Below, piece by piece: positions 17,179 to 26,562 of a DNA stretch of 64,000 bases. The DNA comes from an uncultured Spirochaeta sp. GTDB taxonomy: Bacteria > Spirochaetota > Spirochaetia > DSM-27196 > Alkalispirochaetaceae. Location of the stretch: positions 1-64,000 of the forward strand of contig CAJWEZ010000010.1 of NCBI GenBank assembly GCA_913030605.1, read 5' to 3'. The stretch's first letter is position 1; every line of letters starts with the position of its first letter. Below the pieces are notes generated by a model. That model did no database searches. It saw only the letters and a program-made list of their open reading frames with translations, and was not told where the DNA came from. The translations under genes and the position numbers were made by a program.

Positions 17179-18750
17179 ATGACGAGTGAAAATATCGGCC
17201 GCGGGCCGACAATTGAGGTCGCGGCATTCATCGACTCAATCCGGACAGCCCTGGAGGGCTACGCCACCTGGGCGCGCGAATCCGCTGCGGCGATTGCCGG
17301 GCATCTGCGAGGCGATGCGGGGCCCCATTACCCGGCGGTGGAACAGTTCTCGCGACTCCACCGCGGCGCCCACGCCCCCCGCCCGCTTGCCACGTTCATT
17401 CCCGCTGCATACGGCGGACGCGGCCAGATCACAGCCGAGTCACTCTCGGTGCTGGAGGAACTCTCGTACACATCCCTCCCGCTCTCGCTGATCGCCGGTA
17501 TCAACGGTGCGCTCTTTCTGCAGCCGGTCTCCCGGTACGGAACGCCGGAGCTCCAGCAGCAGGTGTTTTCCCGGGTCCTGAACGACGGCGCCCTGGGTGG
17601 GCTCATGATCACCGAACCGGACTTCGGCTCCGACGCCCTCAACATGCAGACCTCCTTCGTTCCGGAGGGCGATGGGTTTCGGATTCGCGGCACCAAACAC
17701 TGGGCGGGCCTGACAGGTCACGCGGATTTCTGGCTGCTGACGACCCGGGAACAGGCAGAGGACGGCCGTCTGGGACGCAACATCAACTTCTTTGTGTGGG
17801 ACAAGTCCCGCGGTGGCATTGCGGTGGACGAGTATTTTCACAGCCTGGGTCTCGAGGAGATCCCCTACGGCAGGAACCGAATCGATACCCACGTCCCCGC
17901 TGGAAACAGGCTGCAGCCGCTGGCCAGCGGTGTGCGTATGCTGCTCGATGTCCTCCACCGCAGCCGCCTGCAGTTTCCCGGGATGGCGATGGGCTTCCTC
18001 CGTCGCATTCTCGACGAGGCCTGGGCTCATGTGCGCCGACGGCACGTCGGCGGACGCCCGCTCCACACCTACGATCAGGTCCAGGACCGCCTTGCGGAGA
18101 TCGAATCGGCATACACCGCGTGTTCGGCGATGTGCGCCTACACCTCCCGTGAGGCGTCCATCGACCGGGACTGCTCCGGCATGGCGCTGCAGGCCAACGC
18201 GATCAAGACGGTGGTGACCGACATGATGCAGGAGGCGTCTCAGTCGCTTCTGCAGCTGGTCGGTGCAAAAGGCTATCGGCGCGACAGCTACGCCGGCCGC
18301 GCCACGGTGGACTGCCGGCCGTTCCAGATCTTCGAGGGCTCCAACGATATTCTCTACGAGCAGATCGCCGACGCCGTCCTCAAGGGGATGAAGCGCGCGA
18401 AGGCCTCGAGTCTCGCGTTGTACCTGAAGACGCAGGAGCTCACCACCCGGGTTGCCGACCGCGTCCGGCACGCGTTTGATGTCGCCCCCGGCACCGACCT
18501 GCCACAGCGCGACCGCGTTGAGCTGGGTCGCGCCCTGGGACGGGTGATCACCATGCAGATGGTGGAAGAGGCGCGCGACACCGGCTTTGACGGCGGACTG
18601 GTGGAAACCGCGATGGCCACGCTCTCACGGTCGATCTCCCGAACGATGGGCGGTGTGCAACTGACCGGTTCGTCCGGCGGACTGATCACCCCGGCGGAGG
18701 ACTACCGCGCCGCGGGACACTGGCGGAGCATGGTGACGCCGGCGGGCTGA
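17179..18750 (+). CDS. Acyl-CoA dehydrogenase family protein
   Basis: This 523-residue flavoprotein has the acyl-CoA dehydrogenase signature ITEPDFGSDALNM (flavin and acyl-CoA site) and FRIRGTKHWAGLTGHADF. The C-terminal QIFEGSNDILYEQI motif contains the Glu at the position of the catalytic base in medium-chain enzymes. It is larger than typical (about 380-400 residues) because of extra C-terminal helices, as in the long-chain and bacterial FadE-like branches. The start is the ATG at 17179 (AGG about 9 bases upstream). It is monocistronic and divergent from the lipoprotein operon across roughly 200 bases, which include an AT-rich stretch near 17096-17125. The substrate is unknown. Confidence 0.88.
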   Translation: MTSENIGRGPTIEVAAFIDSIRTALEGYATWARESAAAIAGHLRGDAGPHYPAVEQFSRLHRGAHAPRPLATFIPAAYGGRGQITAESLSVLEELSYTSLPLSLIAGINGALFLQPVSRYGTPELQQQVFSRVLNDGALGGLMITEPDFGSDALNMQTSFVPEGDGFRIRGTKHWAGLTGHADFWLLTTREQAEDGRLGRNINFFVWDKSRGGIAVDEYFHSLGLEEIPYGRNRIDTHVPAGNRLQPLASGVRMLLDVLHRSRLQFPGMAMGFLRRILDEAWAHVRRRHVGGRPLHTYDQVQDRLAEIESAYTACSAMCAYTSREASIDRDCSGMALQANAIKTVVTDMMQEASQSLLQLVGAKGYRRDSYAGRATVDCRPFQIFEGSNDILYEQIADAVLKGMKRAKASSLALYLKTQELTTRVADRVRHAFDVAPGTDLPQRDRVELGRALGRVITMQMVEEARDTGFDGGLVETAMATLSRSISRTMGGVQLTGSSGGLITPAEDYRAAGHWRSMVTPAG

Positions 18751-18776
18751 CGCCGGCGGGCTGACACCGGCCGGCA
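18735..18776 (+). repeat. 14-bp tandem repeat spanning a stop codon
   Basis: GACGCCGGCGGGCT occurs at 18735-18748 and 18749-18762, with a degenerate third copy at 18763-18776. The first copy encodes the end of the acyl-CoA dehydrogenase including part of its stop codon, and the second repeats the stop. Confidence 0.6.
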
Positions 18777-18781
18777 AACGC

Positions 18782-18847
18782 CGCCCTTGACCGCGTGGTG
18801 CGATCGCCCGTGGCCGCGGGCGGCCTGTCCCCGCGCCCTTGACCACG
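18782..18847 (+). repeat. Pair of 14-bp direct repeats upstream of the peptide-island operator
   Basis: CGCCCTTGACCGCG (18782-18795) and CGCCCTTGACCACG (18834-18847) differ at one base and each contains a TTGACC that resembles a -35 element. They lie in the 160-base gap before the aminotransferase operon and could be duplicated promoter or regulator sites. Confidence 0.4.
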
Positions 18848-18853
18848 CCGGCC

Positions 18854-18899
18854 GGTTGTGACACTTTTTTGTCACCATGACAACTTCGTGTACACAACC
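18854..18899 (+). promoter_or_regulatory. Nested inverted repeats, putative operator of the aminotransferase/M24 operon
   Basis: The core is TTGTCA-CCA-TGACAA (18869-18883). It overlaps a perfect GTGACA/TGTCAC repeat (18858-18863 and 18870-18875) and is enclosed by a 7-bp inverted repeat GGTTGTG/CACAACC (18854-18860 and 18893-18899). The core matches 13 of 15 bases of a palindrome in front of ridA at 32983-32997. It ends 27 bases before the GTG of the aminotransferase. The YheO-type regulator at 33017-33673 is the likely binder by context. Confidence 0.62.
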
Positions 18900-18910
18900 G
18901 GGGGCGCGGC

Positions 18911-20134
18911 GTGGATCCGCGTGATCTGATGACGCCGTCCTTTGCAGGACTCAACGGCGGTCTGTTTTCTTCGGTGCAGAAAGCCGATGTGGGGGACGGC
19001 GCCGGTCGCCTGATCGAGCGCGGCGTCGACATCATGGCCTGGGCGGATCCGTTCTTTCCCGATCCCTCGCTTCCCGCCTCCGTGGAACACGCGATGACGA
19101 CGGCGCTCGCTGAGGGGACGCCCTCCCACTACTCCATGCCCGTGGGCCGTGCCGATCTGCGCCAGGCGCTGGCGCGGCGGCTCTCCCGCCGGATGGGTCG
19201 CGAGATCGACGCGGGGCGCAATATCCTGGTGACACCGGGCTCCGACGCCGGGCTGCTGTACGCGATGATGCCCTTCATCGGGCCCGGTGACGAGGTTCTG
19301 GTACCGGAGCCAACCTACCCCAACAACCTCCTCAACCCGGAGCTGCTCGGCGGCACCACCGTGTCGGTCCCGCTCTCGCCGGAAGACAACTACCAGCTCT
19401 CCATCCCGGAGCTGGAGACCCGAATCACCGACCGCAGCAAAATGGTGCTCCTGTGCCATCCGAACAACCCCACCACCACGGTCTACCGGCGTGAGACGCT
19501 GGAGGCGCTGGCGGAGGTCGTCATCCGGCACAACCTGGTCCTGGTCTGCGACCAGGCGTTTGAAGACCATGTCTACGACGACATCGAGTTCGTCTCCCCC
19601 GCCACCCTGGACGGAATGTGGGAGCGCACCGTGACGGTGGGATCGATCTCCAAGGGCTACGGCCTCAGCGGGCTGCGCATCGGTCACATCTGCACCTCGG
19701 ACCACGTGATGGACGTGCTGTACGGTGCCGCGGTGAACGTGATCGGTGCCGCCTCCACGGCCTCGTCGATCGGAGCCACCGCGGCACTGGAGGACCCGGA
19801 GATTCTCCCGGAGATCCGACGGCGCCTGGACGCTCGGCGTCGCCTCATGGTGGAGATTCTGGGCTCCATTCCCGGTGTGCGCATGCAGGCGCCGGAATCG
19901 GGTATTCTGGCGTGGCTCGACGTCTCCGCCCTGGGAAGATCCGCCGAGATCGTGGATTACCTGCTCGCCGAAGCCAACGTTCTGGTGAACCCCGGTGATC
20001 AGTACGGCGCCCACGGCGAGGGCTGGATTCGCCTGGTGTTCGCCGTTTTCGCCGACGACCGTCGCGCCGAGGCGGCGTTTCTGCGGATCCGGGACGCCCT
20101 CTCGGCGCGCGCAGTACAGAAAGGACTGACCTGA
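18911..20134 (+). CDS. PLP-dependent class I/II aminotransferase
   Basis: This 407-residue fold-type I enzyme has the Schiff-base lysine in GSISKGYGLSGLRIG, the PLP-contacting HPNNPTTTVY motif, an Asp in VCDQAFEDHVY and a terminal substrate-carboxylate Arg in WIRLVF. The substrate is not evident. The start is a GTG at 18911 with GGGGG about 8 bases upstream; an ATG six codons later is possible. Its TGA is followed directly by the GTG of the M24 peptidase, so the two form an operon. The operator-like palindrome upstream is shared with the large minus-strand peptide-uptake operon, suggesting it transaminates amino acids released from imported peptides. Confidence 0.88.
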   Translation: MDPRDLMTPSFAGLNGGLFSSVQKADVGDGAGRLIERGVDIMAWADPFFPDPSLPASVEHAMTTALAEGTPSHYSMPVGRADLRQALARRLSRRMGREIDAGRNILVTPGSDAGLLYAMMPFIGPGDEVLVPEPTYPNNLLNPELLGGTTVSVPLSPEDNYQLSIPELETRITDRSKMVLLCHPNNPTTTVYRRETLEALAEVVIRHNLVLVCDQAFEDHVYDDIEFVSPATLDGMWERTVTVGSISKGYGLSGLRIGHICTSDHVMDVLYGAAVNVIGAASTASSIGATAALEDPEILPEIRRRLDARRRLMVEILGSIPGVRMQAPESGILAWLDVSALGRSAEIVDYLLAEANVLVNPGDQYGAHGEGWIRLVFAVFADDRRAEAAFLRIRDALSARAVQKGLT

Positions 20135-21457
20135 GTGGACACCCCCATCATGCCGTTGCAGGCGCTGGCTCGCCTCCGCGACGAGATCCTCGCCGAGCGC
20201 CTGGACACGATCCTGCCGCGCCTCATGGAAGAGACCGACACCGATATGTGGATCGTCATCGGCGACGAGTATAACGAGGGTCCCACAGTTCCCTCGTTCC
20301 TGCCGTCGAGCTTTTTTCACGCCCGGCGTCGCGCGCTGTTCGTGTTTCTCCGCGACGGGCGTCGCTACATTGTCTCGCGGCCGGATTTCACGATCGGCCG
20401 CTTCTACGAACCGATTCTGCTGCGCCCCCCCGGGCTGGACATCGACGCGTTCTATGGAACCTTCGCCACCTCCTACGACCTGGAGACGATCCGCGCGCTC
20501 CCGGAGGAGGACGAGTGGCAGCGCCTGGAACGCCTGGTGCAGGAGATCGATCCCCGCACGATCGCGGTGGAGACATCCCCGGAAACCGCCTTCGCCGACG
20601 GGTTGAGCAAGTCCAACTTTGACCGTCTGTCGGCGGCTCTGGGTGACACGTACCGCGACCGTCTCGTCTCAAGCGCAGCGCTGACCGTTCGCTGGCTGGA
20701 GTCACGCACGGACCGCGAGATCGACCTCTTCCGGCAGGTGCTGGCAAAAACCCGCGAGATCATCGCCTGGCTGTACTCCCGCGAGGGTATCACCCCGGGG
20801 CGCACTACGCTCGGAGAGGCACGTTTCTCAATGATGGAACGGGGCTACCGCCTGGGTATGGTGCCGTGGTTTGACGCCACCGTCTGGGCGCGCCGGGCCG
20901 GAGCGGCGCATATCGACGATGACGACGAGGTAATCCGGCCCGGCGACGTCCTCCACTGCGATGTGGGCTTCTGCTACGGCGGCCTGTGTTCCGACGTTCA
21001 GGAGATGGCGTATATCGACAACCCCGACGACCCGCACAACGCGGAAACGATCGCCCGGCTGGAGGAGATTCACCGCACGGCGCTGCAGGTGATGGACGCC
21101 ACAGCGGCGCAGTTTGCCGGGGGACGCACGGGAAACCAGGTCCTCGCCGACGCGCTGGCGGCTTCGCGGGAAGCAGGTGTTGCCCGTCCTATGGTGTACA
21201 GTCACCCCACGGGTCTCTTCGGCCACGGCCCGGGCCCTACGATCGGCCATTTCGGCAACCAGGAGTTCGTGGAGGGTTCCGGCGAAAACCGGATCCACGA
21301 TCGCACGTGCTACGCCCTGGAGCTCAACGTCCGCGAGCCGGTCGCCACCTGGGACGACCTGACGATCATGTACGGGCAGGAGATCGACGTCGTGTTCCGC
21401 GACGGCGTGGTGGAGTATCCCGCCGGTCGGCAGGAGTCGCTCCACATCGTGCGGTAG
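20135..21457 (+). CDS. M24 family metallopeptidase (Xaa-Pro/creatinase-like)
   Basis: This 440-residue protein has an N-terminal creatinase-like domain (about 1-190) and a C-terminal pita-bread domain. The five metal ligands of the family are present: Asp in HCDVGFCYG, Asp in CSDVQEM, His in YSHPTGLFGHG, Glu in ALELNVREP and Glu in YGQEIDVVF. Such enzymes remove Xaa-Pro residues or hydrolyse related amides in the cytoplasm. The GTG start abuts the aminotransferase stop codon. It converges with oppF at its right; the 43 bases between hold no clear terminator. A second M24 protein (25369-26562) and a stand-alone creatinase-N protein (27806-28273) are in the facing operon. Confidence 0.88.
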   Translation: MDTPIMPLQALARLRDEILAERLDTILPRLMEETDTDMWIVIGDEYNEGPTVPSFLPSSFFHARRRALFVFLRDGRRYIVSRPDFTIGRFYEPILLRPPGLDIDAFYGTFATSYDLETIRALPEEDEWQRLERLVQEIDPRTIAVETSPETAFADGLSKSNFDRLSAALGDTYRDRLVSSAALTVRWLESRTDREIDLFRQVLAKTREIIAWLYSREGITPGRTTLGEARFSMMERGYRLGMVPWFDATVWARRAGAAHIDDDDEVIRPGDVLHCDVGFCYGGLCSDVQEMAYIDNPDDPHNAETIARLEEIHRTALQVMDATAAQFAGGRTGNQVLADALAASREAGVARPMVYSHPTGLFGHGPGPTIGHFGNQEFVEGSGENRIHDRTCYALELNVREPVATWDDLTIMYGQEIDVVFRDGVVEYPAGRQESLHIVR

Positions 21458-21500
21458 TCCCCGCCGGCGGAGCCCCGCAGAAGGCCCCGGCGCGACCCCC

Positions 21501-22514
21501 TCACACCTTCCAGCAACTAACGACGCGACCGTCGTCCCTGGGTTCCAGCCGCGGCTGCTCCTCGTGACACCTGGTGTCCGCCATCGGGCACCGAGTCGCG
21601 AAGGGGCAGCCGGCGGGGGCGTTGAGGGGACTGGGGATCTCGCCGCGCAGAATTACCCGTTCCTGACGGTTGCGCGGATCGCCCTTGCTGATCGCTCCCA
21701 GCAGCGACCGCGTGTACGGGTGCATGGGCCGATCGAAGAGGTCGTTCACCGGGGCGATTTCCATGATCTGCCCCAGATACAGCACCATGACGCGGTCGCT
21801 CACGTGGCGGATCACCCGCAGGTCGTGGGAGATAAACAGGTAGGTGAGCGACAGCCGGCGTTTGAGGTCCGCGAGCAGGTTGATCACCTGCGCCTGCACC
21901 GACACGTCCAGGGCCGATACCACCTCGTCGCAGACCACGAACTTGGGGTTGAGGGCGATCCCGCGGGCGATCACCACGCGCTGTCGCTGACCGCCGCTGA
22001 ACTCGTGGGGGTAGCGACGCAGCACGTCCCTCGTGAGCCCCACCATCTCCAGCAGATCCCCGGCCAGCGTTTCGCGCTCGCTCACCGCCATATCGGGACG
22101 GTAGTTCTCCAGCGGCTCGAGGATGATGTCGCGGATCGTCATCTTCGGGTTCATGGAACTGTAGGGATCCTGGAAGATGAACTGCATCTCCTCCCGGAGC
22201 GCCCGCAGCCGACGCCGATCATAGCCGACGATATCCTCTCCCTCGAAGGAGACGTCTCCCTCCGTGGGGTCCTCGAGGCGCAGCAGGATGCGACCCAGGG
22301 TACTTTTGCCGCACCCCGATTCCCCCACGACACCCAGCGTCTCGCCGCGGTACACCTCAAACGAGAGGCGGTCCACCGCCTTGAGCACCGCGGAAGCCGG
22401 ACCAAAGAACGACTGCCGCACGCGGTAGTGCTTGCTGAGGTCTCGGGCAGCGAGCAGAACCTCGCCGCGCCCCACGGGTGCGTTGCCGGTTGCGTTGCCG
22501 GTTGATGCGTTCAT
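21501..22514 (-). CDS. oppF: Oligopeptide/dipeptide ABC transporter ATP-binding protein (OppF type)
   Basis: This 337-residue nucleotide-binding subunit has Walker [12 protein letters not shown], signature FSGGQRQR and an H-loop in FISHDLRVIRH. The cysteine-rich C-terminus typical of OppD/OppF is present (CPFATRCPMADTRC). The Walker B region reads VVCDEVVSALD, with Val where the family has Pro after the catalytic Glu (DEP); Glu itself is intact. Its ATG overlaps the oppD stop (ATGA). It is the last gene of the minus-strand peptide operon. Together with oppB, oppC, oppD and the binding protein at 29659-31356 it forms a complete importer. Confidence 0.92.
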   Translation of the reverse strand: MNASTGNATGNAPVGRGEVLLAARDLSKHYRVRQSFFGPASAVLKAVDRLSFEVYRGETLGVVGESGCGKSTLGRILLRLEDPTEGDVSFEGEDIVGYDRRRLRALREEMQFIFQDPYSSMNPKMTIRDIILEPLENYRPDMAVSERETLAGDLLEMVGLTRDVLRRYPHEFSGGQRQRVVIARGIALNPKFVVCDEVVSALDVSVQAQVINLLADLKRRLSLTYLFISHDLRVIRHVSDRVMVLYLGQIMEIAPVNDLFDRPMHPYTRSLLGAISKGDPRNRQERVILRGEIPSPLNAPAGCPFATRCPMADTRCHEEQPRLEPRDDGRVVSCWKV

Positions 22515-23497
22515 TGCGACTCCTCACTGCGGTGGGGATCGAAGAGGTGGCAGCGCACATCCTGGCCGCCGACACGGTACACCGCCGGCGCCTCGGCGGT
22601 GCAGCGGGGGTGGGCGAAGGGACAGCGGTTGTGAAACCGGCAGCCCGACGGCCGGTTTGCGATCGACGGCACCACCCCGGGAATCGTCGGCAGATCGCCC
22701 TCGACCCCGGTAAGCGACGGCATCGCCCCCAGAAGCCCCTGCGTGTAGGGGTGCTTTGGCTGCTCGAAGACGTCGAGAACCGAGCCCCGTTCCACGATCT
22801 GCCCGGCGTACATCACGATCACGTCGTCGGCGATATCGGCCACCACGTTGAGATCGTGGGTGACAAACAGGATCGAGGTGCCGAACTCTCGCTTGAGCCG
22901 GTCCAGGAGGTCCAGGATCTGCGCCTCGATCGTCACGTCCAGGGCGGTGGTGGGCTCGTCGGCGATCATCACCTTGGGCTCCGAGACGAGGCCCATGGCG
23001 ATCATCACGCGCTGTCGCATCCCGCCGCTCAGCTCGTGGGGGTACTGGCGGATGCGCTTCTCCGGTGAGGGAATTCCCACCTCCCTGAGCACCTCGATCG
23101 CCCGCTCGTAGGCCGCCTTCTTCGCGATCCCCTGGTGCTCCAGAAGCACCTCGGTGATCTGGTCTCCCACCGTGAGGATCGGGTTGAGGGCGGTCATGGG
23201 CTCCTGAAAGATCATGGAGATCTGCTGACCCAGAATGCGGTGCTGAATGTCGTTCGGTGGGAGATCCAGCAGGTTTTCGCCGTCCAGGACGATCTCCCCG
23301 GCGGTGATCCTCCCGTTCTCGGCGAGCAACTGCATGATCGCCAGGGAGGTCACGCTCTTGCCGCTCCCCGACTCGCCCACGATCGCCAAGGTTTTTCCCT
23401 GTTCCAGGCCGAACCCGACGTCCTCTATTGCCGAAAAGGTCCCGTCCTCGGTAGAAAACTCGACCGTGAGGCCGGACACCCGCAGTATTTCACTCAC
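22511..23497 (-). CDS. oppD: Oligopeptide/dipeptide ABC transporter ATP-binding protein (OppD type)
   Basis: This 328-residue subunit has Walker A GESGSGKSVTS, signature LSGGMRQRV, Walker [13 protein letters not shown] and H-loop FVTHDLNVVAD. The C-terminus carries the Opp Cys cluster (CRFHNRCPFAHPRC). I chose the GTG at 23497, which follows AAGGGGG by a suitable distance and lies after the oppC stop; the longer frame to 23548 would overlap oppC by 38 bases. It is translationally coupled to oppF. It powers peptide import with oppB and oppC. Confidence 0.93.
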   Translation of the reverse strand: MSEILRVSGLTVEFSTEDGTFSAIEDVGFGLEQGKTLAIVGESGSGKSVTSLAIMQLLAENGRITAGEIVLDGENLLDLPPNDIQHRILGQQISMIFQEPMTALNPILTVGDQITEVLLEHQGIAKKAAYERAIEVLREVGIPSPEKRIRQYPHELSGGMRQRVMIAMGLVSEPKVMIADEPTTALDVTIEAQILDLLDRLKREFGTSILFVTHDLNVVADIADDVIVMYAGQIVERGSVLDVFEQPKHPYTQGLLGAMPSLTGVEGDLPTIPGVVPSIANRPSGCRFHNRCPFAHPRCTAEAPAVYRVGGQDVRCHLFDPHRSEESQ

Positions 23498-23510
23498 CGT
23501 GGTCACCCCC

Positions 23511-24386
23511 TTACTGTTTCGGGTCAAAGGCATCACGGAGCCCGTCACCGAGGAAGTAGATACCCAGAACCAACAACAGCGTCACCGTCCCCGGGGGAAT
23601 CCATATCCAGGGCATCTCCCGCAACACCAGCGACCGCTGCGCGTCGATCAGCATGTTGCCCCAACTGGGAGTCGGCTGCTGCACCCCGACACCCAGAAAG
23701 CTCAGCGACGCCTCCATGAGGACCGCCTGCGCGGTCCCGATCGTGATCTGCACCATCACCGGTGCCAGAATGTTGGGAATGATGTGGCGCAGGATGATCT
23801 TTGTGGAGGTAGAGCCGACGCCGCGGGCGGCGGAGACGAAGTCCAGCTCCTTGATTCGCAGCACCTCTCCCCGTACCAGGCGGGCGGTGTTGGTCCATCG
23901 CACGAACCCGATGGCGAACACGACGATCCACACCGACGGCGTGAGGATCGTGGAGATCGAAATCAGCAGAAAGAGGACCGGAAAGGAGATCACCACGTCC
24001 ACGATGCGCATGAGCACCCCGTCCACGATGCCGCCGAAGTAGCCCGCCACGAGACCGACGATCGTTCCGATCACGGTTGAGATCAGCACTGCGGAAAACG
24101 CCACCAGGATCGTGACGCGGGCGCCGTAGAGGATGCGCGTGAGCACGTCGCGGCCCAGGGCGTCGGTGCCCAGCAGGTGCGCCCCGCTCGGTGCTGCGTA
24201 GCGGCTGTAGGTGGTTCCGTCGGCGGAGAAGAAAAACTCAGACGGTCCGTAGGGCGTCAGGACCGGCGCGAACACGGCGATGAACACAAACGCCAGCGTA
24301 ATGGCGGCTCCGATGATCGCCAGGCGGTTGCGCATGAACCGCCGATACGCCAGATCGTAGAAACTGTTCTTCTGGAATATCTGCAT
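23511..24386 (-). CDS. oppC: Oligopeptide/dipeptide ABC transporter permease (OppC type)
   Basis: This 291-residue inner-membrane permease has the OppC N-terminal extension (NRLAIIGAAITLAFVFIAVF) and the LLGTDALGRDVLTR motif. The EAA loop that docks the ATPases is SAARGVGSTSTKIILRHI. Six hydrophobic segments are visible, and it ends GDGLRDAFDPKQ as is usual for OppC. The ATG at 24386 has AGGAG four bases upstream; a GTG directly before it is also in frame. It follows oppB by about 9 bases and precedes oppD. Confidence 0.93.
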   Translation of the reverse strand: MQIFQKNSFYDLAYRRFMRNRLAIIGAAITLAFVFIAVFAPVLTPYGPSEFFFSADGTTYSRYAAPSGAHLLGTDALGRDVLTRILYGARVTILVAFSAVLISTVIGTIVGLVAGYFGGIVDGVLMRIVDVVISFPVLFLLISISTILTPSVWIVVFAIGFVRWTNTARLVRGEVLRIKELDFVSAARGVGSTSTKIILRHIIPNILAPVMVQITIGTAQAVLMEASLSFLGVGVQQPTPSWGNMLIDAQRSLVLREMPWIWIPPGTVTLLLVLGIYFLGDGLRDAFDPKQ

Positions 24387-24395
24387 CACGCGCTC

Positions 24396-25355
<960 letters not shown>

Positions 25356-25368
25356 CGCGGCACTCCTA

Positions 25369-26562
25369 TCAGATCAGCACGAGGTTCCGCTGCGGTTCGC
25401 CCAGCAGTTCTGCGCCGTCATCGGTTACCAGATAGTTGTCCTCGGAGATGATCGCGGGGCCCTCCTCGTACAGAATCGTCGGTTCCACAGCGAACACCAT
25501 TCCCGCTTCCACGGTTCCGAGGGAGTCCTTGCGGTATCCACCCCGGTCGGGTCCCAGCATCGTCCCGCCGTCGTGGACGTCGCGGCCGACCTGGTGCCCC
25601 ACGGAGTGAAAGATGTTGGGGTAGCCGTGGTCCAGGACGTACTGCCGCGCCGCGTGGTCCACGTCACGTCCGATCGCACCCGGCTTCAGCACCTCCAGCG
25701 CCCGGTCGGTCGCCTCACGGACGGTGCGGAAGGCGGCCTCCATCGCATCGCTGGGGCCGGTCTCGCCGTCACGGAGGACGTAGGCGGTCCGGGCGATATC
25801 GGAACAGTATCCGCAGTAGTCCACGGAAAAATCCATGATCAGATAGTCGCCCTTCTCGATGACGCCGGGGCCCGGGGCGCGGTGGGCGATCTTGTGCTTC
25901 ATGACGATCGGTGGCGTGAGCGACCGGGTGATACCGTTGACCACACCGCGCTTCCGCATCCCCTCGATAAAGAGCTCACCGACCTCGATCTCGGTCATGC
26001 CCACGCGGATGGCGGCAAACACTTCGTCGTAGATCTCCAGAGTGATAGCGATCGCCTTGCGGATGTACGCCACCTCCTCCGCGGTCTTGATGCTGCGCAA
26101 CCGCTGCAGGAACTCGTCGCTGGGTACGAGTCGCCCGCTCAGCTCCGGTCCCAGCATCGTCAGCAGCGACCGGTACGTCCCGACCGTCATGCCGTCTGCA
26201 AGGTGGTTGGCGGCGGAGACGTTGACCGCGATCTGCGTTGGAGCGATAGCCCCGAGCAGGGTGCGCAGGCGCGCGGCCCGCTCGCTGTCGGCCCCCGTTT
26301 CTTCGCCGACCACAATCACCTGGTCAAAGAGCGCCGAGTCGTTCACCGCGTCGGCGTCCCGGGATTCCACGAGGGCCGTGGCGGCGCCACCGGTGATGAG
26401 GTAGACCGCGTCGCCGACGGTCTGTATACCGAACATCAGGGGAACACAGGGGTCTCCGGTGCCGCGATCCCGGATGAGCCACGCGTCGATGCCGCGTTCC
26501 GCCATGTATCGTCGTGCCTGCGCGATTTTCTCTCTGTGCAGTCGTGTCTGGTCGTTCATCAT
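25369..26562 (-). CDS. M24 family metallopeptidase (Xaa-Pro aminopeptidase/creatinase-like)
   Basis: This 397-residue cytoplasmic enzyme has an N-terminal creatinase-like domain (about 10-150) and a C-terminal catalytic domain with all expected metal ligands: Asp in IMDFSVDYCG, Asp in YCSDIARTAYV, His in HSVGHQVGRDVH, Glu in FAVEPTI and Glu in ISEDNYLV. It should cleave N-terminal residues before proline or a similar imide bond. The ATG overlaps the upstream M20 stop (ATGATG context), so the two peptidases are coupled. It immediately precedes oppB. Confidence 0.91.
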   Translation of the reverse strand: MMNDQTRLHREKIAQARRYMAERGIDAWLIRDRGTGDPCVPLMFGIQTVGDAVYLITGGAATALVESRDADAVNDSALFDQVIVVGEETGADSERAARLRTLLGAIAPTQIAVNVSAANHLADGMTVGTYRSLLTMLGPELSGRLVPSDEFLQRLRSIKTAEEVAYIRKAIAITLEIYDEVFAAIRVGMTEIEVGELFIEGMRKRGVVNGITRSLTPPIVMKHKIAHRAPGPGVIEKGDYLIMDFSVDYCGYCSDIARTAYVLRDGETGPSDAMEAAFRTVREATDRALEVLKPGAIGRDVDHAARQYVLDHGYPNIFHSVGHQVGRDVHDGGTMLGPDRGGYRKDSLGTVEAGMVFAVEPTILYEEGPAIISEDNYLVTDDGAELLGEPQRNLVLI

